This document shows, piece by piece, positions 35,734-44,045 of a stretch of DNA of 64,000 nucleotides (the first letter of the stretch is position 1; every line of letters starts with the position of its first letter). The DNA is taken from positions 1-64,000 of the forward strand of contig JBBIOB010000003.1 of NCBI GenBank assembly GCA_037443565.1. Reading direction: 5' to 3'. The position numbers and the translations under genes were made by a program. The stretch comes from Fervidifonticultor_A sp037443565. Lineage in GTDB: Bacteria; Sysuimicrobiota; Sysuimicrobiia; Sysuimicrobiales; Humicultoraceae. Below the pieces are notes generated by a model. It saw only the letters and a program-made list of their open reading frames with translations. It did not search any database and was not told where the DNA came from.

Positions 35734-36994
35734 GCGCCGCCGCCTTGGCGATGTGCCGCTCGTACTCGTGGCGGAACGACTGGAGTGACGCGACCAGGCT
35801 GGGCGGAACGCTCTCGCCCAGCGGGCAGAAGCAGGTGCCCGTCATCCCGCGCGCGATGCCCTCCAGCAGGTCGAGGTCCTCCACCCGGCCTCGTCCGTGG
35901 AGGATGCGCTCAAACACCTGGCTGATCCAGATCGTTCCCTCGCGGCAGGGCGTGCACTTCCCGCACGACTCTTCGCGGTAGAACTCGACAGTCCGGGCGA
36001 TGACCTCGACCATGTCGGCCTCATCGTCGACGACGATGACGGACGCGGATCCCAGCATCGAATCGACGGCCCGCAGGCTATCGTAGTCCATCCCGACGTC
36101 CAGGTGCTCCTCGGTCAGGAGCCGCGACGACAAGCCGCCCGGGAACGCGGCCTTGAACGTCCGTCCCGGCCGCAGGCCTCCGGCGTAGTCGAAGATCAGC
36201 GAACGGAGGCTCACCCCCAGCGGGGCCTCGTACACCCCGGGCGTCATCACCGCGCCGCTGATCGAGAACAGCGCGGGCGGTCCGTAACTCCGGTAGACCT
36301 CGGGCCCGAGCGTCAGGATCACCGGCACGTGGCAGAGCGTCTCAACGTTGTTGAGGAGCGTGGGCCGGCCGTAGAGCCCGGCCTGCGCCGGAAACGGCGG
36401 CCGCTGGCGCGGCAGAGCGCGGCGGCCCTCGAGCGACTCCAGCAGCGCGGTCTCCTCGCCGGCGATGTAGGCGCCGGCGCCGGAGTGCACCACGATCTCG
36501 ACCTCGCGGCCGCGGCCGAAGACATCGGACCCCACGAGGCCGGCCGCCCGGGCCTGCGCGAGCGCGGCCTCCAACAGGCGGCGGCCGTCGTAGAACTCGC
36601 GGCGCAGGTAGATGTAGGCCTTGCGCGCCCCCACCGTGAGCGCGGCGATCAGCGTGCCTTCGATCAGCAGGTGCGGACAGCCTTCGATGAGCGTCCGATC
36701 CTTGAAGGTGCACGGCTCGCCCTCATCGCCGTTCACGACGACGTACTTGACCGGGGCCTGCCTGGGAATGAACTTCCACTTCGTCCCGGTCGGGAACCCG
36801 GCCCCGCCTTTGCCTCGCAGGCCCGAGGCGGTGAGCATCTCGATGACCTGGCCAGCCGACAGCTCGCCTGAGACGACGCGGCGGGCGGCCTCGTATCCTC
36901 CGGCGCGGCGATAGGGCTCGAGGTCGTGCATCCCTGGCGCCGTGGCCCAGCGGAGCACGATTGCTTCGGGCTTGACGAATGCCTGATCGGACAT
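35723..36994 (-). CDS. nuoF: NADH-quinone oxidoreductase subunit F
   Basis: A 423-residue NADH- and FMN-binding subunit. Seen: FMN/NADH loop 'SGLRGKGGAGFPTGTKW', 'VVNGDEGEPCTFKDR', 'YICGEET'-like 'AYIAGEETALLESLEG', and the N3 cluster 'SCGKCTPCREGT' plus a later Cys in 'TGTCFCPLGES'. ATG 36994 follows the nuoE stop by 2 bases; a longer in-frame reading has no family similarity. Confidence 0.96.
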   Translation of the reverse strand: MSDQAFVKPEAIVLRWATAPGMHDLEPYRRAGGYEAARRVVSGELSAGQVIEMLTASGLRGKGGAGFPTGTKWKFIPRQAPVKYVVVNGDEGEPCTFKDRTLIEGCPHLLIEGTLIAALTVGARKAYIYLRREFYDGRRLLEAALAQARAAGLVGSDVFGRGREVEIVVHSGAGAYIAGEETALLESLEGRRALPRQRPPFPAQAGLYGRPTLLNNVETLCHVPVILTLGPEVYRSYGPPALFSISGAVMTPGVYEAPLGVSLRSLIFDYAGGLRPGRTFKAAFPGGLSSRLLTEEHLDVGMDYDSLRAVDSMLGSASVIVVDDEADMVEVIARTVEFYREESCGKCTPCREGTIWISQVFERILHGRGRVEDLDLLEGIARGMTGTCFCPLGESVPPSLVASLQSFRHEYERHIAKAAAHAS

Positions 36995-36996
36995 GG

Positions 36997-37488
36997 CTAC
37001 GCGTACCGCTCGAGGATCCGGTCGACGTCGTCGGGGCCGACCCGCGCCCACCGGTCCTCATCGATGATGACCGAGGGCGCCTCGTCGCACGCCGCCAGGC
37101 ACTCGACGGTCCGCAGCGTGAACCGCCCGTCGGCCGACGTACCGCCGGGCCCAACGCCGAGGCGCGCCTCGAGCCGCCGCACGACCGCATGGCAGCCGTT
37201 CACCATGCAGGCCAGGTTGGTGCAGACCTGGATGATGTGGCGGCCCACCGGCTCCAGGTAGAACAGGCTGTAGAACGACGCCACCGACGCCACCTCGGCC
37301 GTCGGCAGATCGAGCAGGTCGGCGACGCTCTGGAGGGCCTCGGGCGGCAGGTGGCCGAACTCACGCTGCGCCACGAAGAGCGCGGGCAGCAGCGCGGACT
37401 GCCGGTGCTCGTACACCCCGGCCAGGCGGCGGATCTCCTCGCGCGCGGCCGCGCTGAGCCCCCTGCCCGCTGCGCCGGCCTGGCTCAC
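36997..37488 (-). CDS. nuoE: NADH-quinone oxidoreductase subunit E
   Basis: A 163-residue thioredoxin-fold subunit with cluster N1a. The four ligands are in 'VCTNLACMVNG' and 'VECLAACDEAPSV'. The N-terminal helical bundle ('ALLPALFVAQREFGHLPPEALQSVADLL') is typical. Overlaps nuoD by 4 bases. Confidence 0.95.
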   Translation of the reverse strand: MSQAGAAGRGLSAAAREEIRRLAGVYEHRQSALLPALFVAQREFGHLPPEALQSVADLLDLPTAEVASVASFYSLFYLEPVGRHIIQVCTNLACMVNGCHAVVRRLEARLGVGPGGTSADGRFTLRTVECLAACDEAPSVIIDEDRWARVGPDDVDRILERYA

Positions 37489-38663
37489 CGGTCGACGTCC
37501 CCCAGGACGATGTCGATGCTGGCGATCGCGACGACGACGTCCGATACGGTCTCTTTGTAGATCATCACGGGGAGAGCCTGCAGGTTGTTGAACGATCCGG
37601 AACGCACCCGCACGCGCACGGGCCGGTTGCTGCCGTCGCTCACGATGTAGTACCCCTTCTCGCCGCGCGGGGCTTCGACCGCGGCATAGACCTCGCCGGC
37701 CGGCGGGTGGATCCCCTCGCTAACGAGCTTGAACTGATGGATGACGGCCTCCATGCTGCGGACGAGCTCGCGGCGCGGCGGCAGCGCCACCTTGCGGTCG
37801 TCGATGAGCCACGGGCCGCCGGGCAGACGGTCGAGCGCCTGCAGGATGATCCGGCGGCTCTGCCGCATCTCCTCGAGGCGAATCACGTAGCGGTCGAACG
37901 CATCGCCGCGCTTCCCGAGCGGTACGTCGAAGTCGTAGTCCTCGTAGCCGCTATACGGAAACGCCTTGCGCACGTCGTAGTCGATCCCGGAGCCCCGAAG
38001 GATCGGACCCGTGCAGCCGAAGGCCAGGGCGTCCTCGGGCGTCAGGACCGCGATCCCCTCGGTCCGCTTGCGCCAGATCAGGTTGTTGGTGAGCAGCCGG
38101 TCGTACTCGTCGATGCGGGCGGGCAACCGGTCCATCAGCGCCCGGACCCGCGCCTCGAATCCTTCGGGCAGGTCCCACTGCATGCCGCCGATCCGAAGAA
38201 ATCCGTGCATCATCCGTTGCCCGGTCACGCCCTCGAGGATGTCGAGGATCTCCTCGCGATCCTGGAAGCAGTAGATGAAGACGCTGGTCATGTTCAGGTC
38301 GATGCCGCTGCTCCCAAGCCAGACCAGGTGGCTGGCGATGCGCGAGAGCTCCGAGAGGATCACGCGCGCGACCTGCGCCCGCGGCGGCGGCGTGATGCCG
38401 AGCAGCTTCTCCACCGCGAGCACATACGCGCACTCCTCGATAATCGTGGCCAGGTACTCGATGCGCGCCGGGAAGACGATGTTCTGATGGTAGGTCCGGT
38501 ACTCCATCTCCTTCTCGAACCCGGTGTGGAGATAGCCGATGACGGGCTGCGTGCCCAGGATCACCTCGCCCTCGAGATCGAGCACCAGCCGCAGCACCCC
38601 GTGCGTGGACGGGTGCTGGGGCCCCATGTTGATCGTGATGATCTCCCTGTGGGGTTCCGGCAT
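37485..38663 (-). CDS. nuoD: NADH-quinone oxidoreductase subunit D
   Basis: A 392-residue [NiFe]-hydrogenase-like subunit that lines the quinone site. Seen: 'INMGPQHPSTHGVLRLVLDLEGE', 'GYLHTGFEKEMEYRTYHQNI', 'RVILSELSRIASHLVWLG', and the C-terminal 'IVLGDVDR'. The quinone-contacting His-pro-ser-thr-his loop is intact. Separate from NuoC, unlike the fused E. coli form. Confidence 0.96.
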   Translation of the reverse strand: MPEPHREIITINMGPQHPSTHGVLRLVLDLEGEVILGTQPVIGYLHTGFEKEMEYRTYHQNIVFPARIEYLATIIEECAYVLAVEKLLGITPPPRAQVARVILSELSRIASHLVWLGSSGIDLNMTSVFIYCFQDREEILDILEGVTGQRMMHGFLRIGGMQWDLPEGFEARVRALMDRLPARIDEYDRLLTNNLIWRKRTEGIAVLTPEDALAFGCTGPILRGSGIDYDVRKAFPYSGYEDYDFDVPLGKRGDAFDRYVIRLEEMRQSRRIILQALDRLPGGPWLIDDRKVALPPRRELVRSMEAVIHQFKLVSEGIHPPAGEVYAAVEAPRGEKGYYIVSDGSNRPVRVRVRSGSFNNLQALPVMIYKETVSDVVVAIASIDIVLGDVDR

Positions 38664-38694
38664 GGGATATCCGCGGTCCGGCGCTCCCCGCAGC

Positions 38695-39219
38695 CTACGG
38701 TCGCGGCGGTGACTTCGGGATGATCTGGCTCGGGGTCCGGGGCGTATGGCCGATGAACTGCACCGGCTCCTCCGTCAGCGGGAAGTCCTTGCGAAGGGGG
38801 TGGCCTTCCCAATCGTCGGGCATCAGGATCCGCGCCAGGTGCGGGTGTCCCTCGAACCGGATGCCGAACATGTCGTAGACCTCGCGCTCGAGCCAGTTCG
38901 CCGCGGCCCACAGCGGTGTCGCGCTGGCGATGGCGGGATCATCGACCGGCACGAGGGCCTTGACGCGCACCCGGGCCGGCGCCGCGTACCAGGTGAGCAG
39001 GTAGACAACCTCGAAGCGGGGGACGGCAGGATACCGATCGACCGCGGTCAGGTCGGTCAGGACCGGTGTCCCTTCCGGGGCGTCGCGCAGCAGGCGCAGC
39101 GCGTCGAGCGCCACCTCCCGCGGCACGGTCAGGGTCACGTCTCCTCGGAATTCGGACACATCCCCGACAGATCCCAGGCGCTCGCGGGCGCGCCCGGCCA
39201 GCATTGCGGCGCGGCTCAC
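38695..39219 (-). CDS. nuoC: NADH-quinone oxidoreductase subunit C
   Basis: A 174-residue hydrophilic subunit of complex I. The signature 'WLEREVYDMFGIRFEGHPHLARILMPDDWEGHPLRKDFPL' region (about residues 105-145) is clear. The GTG start at 39219 overlaps the nuoB stop as GTGA; an in-frame ATG lies five codons later. Confidence 0.95.
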   Translation of the reverse strand: MSRAAMLAGRARERLGSVGDVSEFRGDVTLTVPREVALDALRLLRDAPEGTPVLTDLTAVDRYPAVPRFEVVYLLTWYAAPARVRVKALVPVDDPAIASATPLWAAANWLEREVYDMFGIRFEGHPHLARILMPDDWEGHPLRKDFPLTEEPVQFIGHTPRTPSQIIPKSPPRP

Positions 39220-39713
39220 CGGCGTCCCCCGCCCTTCTCCACCTTCTCCAGGAGCAGCAGGAACCCGTGCAGCAGCGCCTCGGGGCGCGGCGGGCAGCCC
39301 GCGATGTACACGTCCACCGGCACGATCTTGTCGACGCCCTGGACGAGCGCGTAGTTGTTGAAGACACCACCGCACGACGCGCAGTCGCCCATCGCGATGA
39401 CCCACTTGGGCTCGAGCATCTGGTCGTAGATGTGCCGCAGCACCGGGGCCATCTTCTGAGAGACGCGGCCGGACACGATGAGCAGGTCGGCCTGCCGGGG
39501 CGAGGCGCGGAACAGCTCGCTGCCGAACCGCGCGAGGTCGAACCGCGCGGCCGCGGTGCTCATCATCTCGATGGCGCAGCACGCCAGCCCGAACTGCGCC
39601 GGCCAGATGCTGCTCCGCCGCGCCCACCTCACCATCCGATCCACGGTGGTGGTGAGCACCCGCTTCTCGAAGTCGGCCGCCTCGGGGGTCGACCGGGTGA
39701 CGTCTACTGCCAC
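39216..39713 (-). CDS. nuoB: NADH-quinone oxidoreductase subunit B
   Basis: A 165-residue subunit that holds the terminal cluster N2. Ligand motifs are intact: tandem Cys in 'GLACCAIEMM', 'GDCASCGGVFNNYALVQG' and 'VYIAGCPPRPEALL'. The GTG start at 39713 lies within the last codons of nuoA and gives the usual N-terminus. Confidence 0.96.
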   Translation of the reverse strand: MAVDVTRSTPEAADFEKRVLTTTVDRMVRWARRSSIWPAQFGLACCAIEMMSTAAARFDLARFGSELFRASPRQADLLIVSGRVSQKMAPVLRHIYDQMLEPKWVIAMGDCASCGGVFNNYALVQGVDKIVPVDVYIAGCPPRPEALLHGFLLLLEKVEKGGGRR

Positions 39714-40105
39714 TCGAGGGCCCCCCGCTTCCAGGCATAGACCAGCCCCAGGCTCAGGACGCCGATGAACACCAGCATCTCCATCAGGCCAAACATGCCG
39801 AGACGCCCGAAGACCACCGCCCAGGGATACAGGAAGACCGTCTCGAGGTCGAACAGGAGGAAGAGCATGGCGATGACGTAGTACCGGATCGGCACGCGCT
39901 CGCGCGCCGTGCCGATCGTCCACACGCCCGACTCGTACGGCTCCATCTTGGCCGGCATCGGCCGGCTGCCGCCGAGCAGCGCGTGGGCAGCCAGCAGGGC
40001 GACCGTGAGGGCGATGACCAGAACGAAGTGGACCAGGACGGGCAGGAAGTCGGTCAGGGTGGTCATCGTCGCTGGGATCGACCCCGGCCACGTTGCGGTG
40101 GCCAC
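39704..40105 (-). CDS. nuoA: NADH-quinone oxidoreductase subunit A
   Basis: A three-helix subunit of up to 133 residues. Seen: 'MPAKMEPYESGVWTIGTARERVPIRYYVIAMLFLLFDLETVFLYPWAVVF', the family core with its loop Cys replaced by Val (PYESG-V; most relatives have PYECG), plus the Asp-Leu-Glu in helix 2. The GTG start at 40105 has AGGAG three bases upstream; the family-like start is the ATG at 40066. First gene of nuoA-N, 37 bases after iscS. Confidence 0.94.
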   Translation of the reverse strand: MATATWPGSIPATMTTLTDFLPVLVHFVLVIALTVALLAAHALLGGSRPMPAKMEPYESGVWTIGTARERVPIRYYVIAMLFLLFDLETVFLYPWAVVFGRLGMFGLMEMLVFIGVLSLGLVYAWKRGALEWQ

Positions 40106-40142
40106 GAACTCCTGACCATCATCGCAAACGACCCTGAGGGTG

Positions 40143-41333
40143 TCAACGCCGCGGTGACGGCTCGCGCCCGGATGCGCGGCGGATCGAATCCAGGATGCCC
40201 GGCAGTACCTCCAGGAGCCGGTCGATCTCGTCTGCGGTGGTCCACCGCCCGAGGGAGAACCGCAGCGTGCCGGCGGCCACGTCCGCGGGCAGGCCCAGGG
40301 CCGCGATCACGTGGGACGGCTCCAGGCTGCCCGACGTGCACGCCGATCCGCTGGACGCGGCAATGCCTTCCAGGTCGAGCGCGAGCAGCAGCGACTCGCT
40401 GTCGGCGCCGGCGAACGAGGCGCTGACGATCCCCGGCAGGCGCTGCCGCGGGTGCCCGTTGAGGTGCCCGCCGAGCGCCGCCAGGCCCTCGATCAGCCGG
40501 TCGCGCAGCGCCGCGATGCGGGAGGCCTCCTCGGCCATCTCCGCCATCGCGATCCGGACAGCAGCGCCGAATCCGACGATCCCGGGCACGTTCTCGGTGC
40601 CACCCCGGCGGCCGTGCTCCTGACTTCCGCCGTGGAGCAGGGGCGCCAGCGCGGTCCCCGTCCTCACAAAGAGGGCGCCAGCTCCCTTGGGGCCGTAGCG
40701 CTTGTGCGCGGATAGCGACAGCAGGTCAACCCCGAGCGCCTGCACATCGATCGGGACGATCCCGACGCTCTGCGTGGCGTCGGTGTGCATCAGCGCGCCG
40801 TGCTCACGGACGACGGCGGCAACTTCGGCGACCGGCCCCACCGTCCCGATCTCGTTGTTGCCGTGCATGACCGAGACCAGGGCTGTCTCGGGCCGCAGGG
40901 CCCGGCGGACCGCGTCGGGATCGACGAGCCCGTATTGGTCGACCGGCAGCACGGTAACCGCCACGCCCCGACGCTCGAGCCAGCGACACGGTTCGAGCAC
41001 CGCGTGATGCTCGGTGGCGGCGACAATCACGTGCGCGGCGCCCGCCCCGCGGGCGAAGACCGCGCCCATGATCGCCGCGTTGTTGGACTCGGTGGCGCCG
41101 GAGGTGAACACGATCTCCCGCGGCTGCGCGCCGATGAGGCCGGCGACCTGGCGCCGCGCGTCGTCGACCGCGGCGCGCGCGGCCTGACCGAATCCGTGCA
41201 CGCTGCCCGCGTTCCCAAAGTGCTCGGTGAAGAACGGCCGCATGGCGTCCGCAACGCGCGGATCGACCGGTGTCGTCGCCGCGTAGTCCAGGTAGATCGC
41301 CGGCGCGCCGCCGGCAGCGGGAATGCCCACCAT
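40143..41333 (-). CDS. iscS: cysteine desulfurase (IscS/NifS family)
   Basis: A 396-residue PLP enzyme that releases sulfur from cysteine for Fe-S clusters and other uses. Seen: 'IYLDYAATTPVDPRV', 'TSGATESNNAAI', 'EHHAVLEPC', Schiff-base Lys211 in 'LSAHKRYGPKG', and catalytic Cys332 in 'SGSACTSGS', on the longer loop of the NifS/IscS class. Start at 41333 sits 9 bases from a TATAAT box. It is transcribed into nuoA with a 37-base gap, which would link cluster supply to the Fe-S-rich complex I, and it could also feed the MoaD-like carrier. Confidence 0.95.
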   Translation of the reverse strand: MVGIPAAGGAPAIYLDYAATTPVDPRVADAMRPFFTEHFGNAGSVHGFGQAARAAVDDARRQVAGLIGAQPREIVFTSGATESNNAAIMGAVFARGAGAAHVIVAATEHHAVLEPCRWLERRGVAVTVLPVDQYGLVDPDAVRRALRPETALVSVMHGNNEIGTVGPVAEVAAVVREHGALMHTDATQSVGIVPIDVQALGVDLLSLSAHKRYGPKGAGALFVRTGTALAPLLHGGSQEHGRRGGTENVPGIVGFGAAVRIAMAEMAEEASRIAALRDRLIEGLAALGGHLNGHPRQRLPGIVSASFAGADSESLLLALDLEGIAASSGSACTSGSLEPSHVIAALGLPADVAAGTLRFSLGRWTTADEIDRLLEVLPGILDSIRRASGREPSPRR

Positions 41334-41342
41334 ACAAGCGCC

Positions 41343-41348
41343 ATTATA
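41343..41348 (-). promoter_or_regulatory. consensus -10 box (TATAAT) upstream of iscS-nuo
   Basis: TATAAT on the minus strand, ending 9 bases before the iscS ATG. The -35 region (GCGCAC at 17 bases) is weak. No other promoter is apparent for the nuo operon, so this may drive iscS and all 14 nuo genes. Confidence 0.5.
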
Positions 41349-41398
41349 CCGGGTGGTGATGTCGGGTGCGCGAACCGCAGACGAGCAGACCACGGACG

Positions 41399-42559
41399 AT
41401 GCGTGAGACCCTCGGGCACCGGCGGCGAATGCTGCTTCCTGCCTGCGTGAGCCTGCTCGGCGCCGCGGCGGTCGGCCTCGTGCTGCTGGCCCGCGCCGCG
41501 ACGCCGGCTCCGGCCATGCAGCTGCGGCCGGTGGTCACCGGCCTGGACCAGCCGGTGCAGGTGGTGCACGCCGGCGACGGGTCGGGCCGGCTGTTCGTGG
41601 TCGAGCAGGCAGGGGTAATCCGGGTCCTCCGCGGCGGTCGCCTTATCCCGCAGCCGTTTCTGGACATCCGCCAGAGAGTGGTGGCCGGCGGCGAAATGGG
41701 CCTGCTCAGCGTCGCCTTCCATCCCCAGTACCCCCGAAACGGCCGGCTGTTCGTCAACTACACGGCGCAGGACGGCGGGCTCAGGACCGTCATCGCCGAG
41801 TATCGCGTCTCCCCCGGCAACCCCGACGTCGCGGATCCCGCCGAGCGCGTCCTCATGGAGATTCCCCAGCCGTACCGCAACCACAACGGCGGCCTCAGCC
41901 GGTTCGGACCGGACGGCATGCTCTACATCGGAACCGGCGACGGCGGCTCTGCCGGCGACCCGCTCAACAGCGGCCAGCGGCTGGACACGCTCCTGGGGAA
42001 GGTCCTGCGCATCGACGTGGATGCGGGCGCGCCGTATCGGGTTCCGCCGGACAACCCGTTGATGGGCCGGGCCGGCGCGCGGCCGGAGATCTGGGCGTAC
42101 GGGCTCCGCAACCCCTGGCGGTTCTCGTTCGACCGCGCCACCGGGCGGCTGTTCCTGGCCGACGTCGGACAGAACGCGGTCGAAGAGGTCAACCTGATCG
42201 AGCGGGGCGGGAACTACGGCTGGAACATCATGGAAGGCTCGCGGTGCTATCGGGCGGCGGACTGCGATACCGCCGGGCTGCGGATGCCCATCGCGGAGTA
42301 CGCGCACGCCGAGGGCTGCTCCGTCACCGGCGGATACGTGTACCGCAGCACCCGAGTTCGGGCCCTGGTCGGCCGCTACGTCTTCGGCGACTACTGCAGC
42401 GGCCGCATCTGGACACTGGCCGAGTCGCCGGGAGCGCGGTGGGTGATGGTGCCGCTGCTGGAGAGCAGGATGCGCATCAGCTCATTCGGCGAGGATCAGG
42501 ACGGCGAGCTCTACATCGTAGACCACCGGGGCGGTCTACACCTGCTGGGCAGCCGGTAG
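41399..42559 (+). CDS. PQQ-dependent soluble aldose/glucose dehydrogenase family
   Basis: A 386-residue secreted six-bladed propeller. After an Arg-rich signal peptide (residues 1-39) come 'VVTGLDQPVQVVHAGDGSGRLFVVEQAG', 'GEMGLLSVAFHPQYPRNGRLFVNYT', 'NHNGGLSRFGPDGMLYIGTGDGG', 'LGKVLRIDVD', 'YGLRNPWRFSFDRATGRLFLADVGQN' and 'GGNYGWNIMEG', all hallmarks of the GDH-B/YliI family. These enzymes oxidise sugars in the periplasm with PQQ. The catalytic His is likely the one in 'NHNGG'. A GTG 11 codons upstream (41366) is an alternative start. No PQQ synthesis genes are in the window. Confidence 0.9.
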   Translation: MRETLGHRRRMLLPACVSLLGAAAVGLVLLARAATPAPAMQLRPVVTGLDQPVQVVHAGDGSGRLFVVEQAGVIRVLRGGRLIPQPFLDIRQRVVAGGEMGLLSVAFHPQYPRNGRLFVNYTAQDGGLRTVIAEYRVSPGNPDVADPAERVLMEIPQPYRNHNGGLSRFGPDGMLYIGTGDGGSAGDPLNSGQRLDTLLGKVLRIDVDAGAPYRVPPDNPLMGRAGARPEIWAYGLRNPWRFSFDRATGRLFLADVGQNAVEEVNLIERGGNYGWNIMEGSRCYRAADCDTAGLRMPIAEYAHAEGCSVTGGYVYRSTRVRALVGRYVFGDYCSGRIWTLAESPGARWVMVPLLESRMRISSFGEDQDGELYIVDHRGGLHLLGSR

Positions 42560-42598
42560 GCGGCATCGGGGCGGCGCCGCGGAATGTCCGTGCCGCGA

Positions 42599-43279
42599 TC
42601 AGCCGCGGCGGCCGGTCCGCATGCGGGCCGCCCACGCCGCGGGCGAGGGGTGGTCCGGCGGGAACGACGCGATCGAGCGGTCGATGTCGTATGGGACTCG
42701 GTGGAGCCCGGCCGTCCAGCCCGACGATGAGCGTTCGAGCAGCGCGAAGCTCGCCCGCGGGTCGCCGTCAAAGGGAAACCCCACGCTGCCCGAGTTGACG
42801 ACGAGCCATCCCTCGGGCGTCCGCCCAATCCATCCCACGTGGATGTGCGCGTAGACCACGGCCGCTGCCCGGGCCGCATCAAGCATCCGCCGCAACTGAG
42901 ACGGCCCGGCTTCCGCGGGCACCACGTCGGAGATGCTCCACGGCGTGGCGTGCACGACGGCCAGATCGTCCACACGATGCTCAAACGGCAGCCCTGCCAG
43001 GTAGCGCTGCGACGGATCGCTGAGCCGGCCTCGCGTCCATCTCACGACCGGGTCTCCCGTGCCCGGCGCGCCGGAGGCGAGCCACTCATCGGTGTTCCCG
43101 CGGATGCACGGGATACCCAGCGAGGCGATGCGCGTCACGCACCCCTCAGGATCTGGACCGCCGTACGCGAGATCTCCACCGCAGATGATCTGATCGGGGC
43201 CCAGCCCACTGATCGCGGCCAGGACGGCTTCCAGCGCTTCGCAGTTGCCGTGGATGTCGGCAAACACCACGACCTTCAT
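42599..43279 (-). CDS. metallophosphoesterase (calcineurin-like)
   Basis: A 226-residue phosphoesterase with the metal motifs 'VVFADIHGNCEALEAVL' (DxH), 'IICGGDLAYGGPDP' (GD) and 'CIRGNTDEWL' (GNxD in place of GNHD), then 'VVYAHIHVGWIGR' (GHxH-like) and 'NSGSVGFPFDGDP'. This is the YfcE/Mre11-like small subgroup; substrates are unknown. The start overlaps the Nudix stop as ATGA, so the pair is co-translated. Confidence 0.88.
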   Translation of the reverse strand: MKVVVFADIHGNCEALEAVLAAISGLGPDQIICGGDLAYGGPDPEGCVTRIASLGIPCIRGNTDEWLASGAPGTGDPVVRWTRGRLSDPSQRYLAGLPFEHRVDDLAVVHATPWSISDVVPAEAGPSQLRRMLDAARAAAVVYAHIHVGWIGRTPEGWLVVNSGSVGFPFDGDPRASFALLERSSSGWTAGLHRVPYDIDRSIASFPPDHPSPAAWAARMRTGRRG

Positions 43280-43899
43280 GGCGCGCCCGTCTCCACCCCG
43301 GGGGGCACCTCGGCCGGAGCCTCCCGGGGCGCCGCCCGCCCGTCGAGTATCGCGACCAGCCTGTGGATGATCCGCGCGGTGACTCCCCAGATCACGTGGG
43401 GCGGGTAGTCGTAGAACAGGATCTCGTATGGACGGCCGTCCCGAATGACCTGTTCGACCCGCAGCCGAACAGGATCGAGGAAGGCCGACAGGGGCACAGT
43501 GATCACCTGGTCGGTCTCCATCGGGTTGGGCCGAAGCTCGACGGGCCCGACGATGAGGCCCACGTACGGCGTAATGGCAAATCCCGAGACCACGGCTTCG
43601 ACTTCGTCGAGGCGGCCCCAGAGCTCCACCGCCTCTGGGGGAAGCCCGATCTCTTCCTCGGCCTCCCGCAGCGCCGTGGCCAGCAGGTCGGCATCGCCCT
43701 CTTCATGCCGGCCGCCGGGGAACGAGATCTGACCTTTGTGGTGCTCGACCAGCTCGGTCCTGCGGGTCAGCACCAGGTGCGGGTCGTCGGCCTGCACAAG
43801 CACCGGGATCAGCACGGCGGCCCGTCGGTAGCGGTGAGGGGGGAGATCCCGAGGCCGGAAACCGGCCAGCGCGGCTTTCAGGGCCTGCAGCACCTCCAT
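43276..43899 (-). CDS. CoA pyrophosphatase-type Nudix hydrolase
   Basis: A 207-residue Nudix protein. The box reads 'GGRHEEGDADLLATALREAEEEIGL' (catalytic Glu residues intact), preceded by 'VLTRRTELVEHHKGQISFPGG', which is the extra CoA-binding motif (LLTxRxxxLxxHxGQ.FPGG) of the NudL/PCD1 type. It should split CoA or oxidised CoA into phosphopantetheine and ADP. The start at 43899 gives the usual length; longer in-frame readings exist. Confidence 0.9.
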   Translation of the reverse strand: MEVLQALKAALAGFRPRDLPPHRYRRAAVLIPVLVQADDPHLVLTRRTELVEHHKGQISFPGGRHEEGDADLLATALREAEEEIGLPPEAVELWGRLDEVEAVVSGFAITPYVGLIVGPVELRPNPMETDQVITVPLSAFLDPVRLRVEQVIRDGRPYEILFYDYPPHVIWGVTARIIHRLVAILDGRAAPREAPAEVPPGVETGAP

Positions 43900-44045
43900 G
43901 TCCTGCCTCTTGGCCGCCCGCAAGCCGCTCTCCTTCAATCTCCAGATATTGGGTGCGAGACCGGGGCCGGGCACAATATCCTGAGGTCCAGGCAGGAGTT
44001 GGGAGATCCGTGGGGAATGAGTGGGAGACCCCGGGGGGAAGGCCA

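Noticed and set aside
33286..35925. An 879-codon plus-strand open frame
   Set aside because: Antisense to nuoG, with low-complexity Arg/Gly-rich translation. The nuoG frame has all expected Cys motifs.
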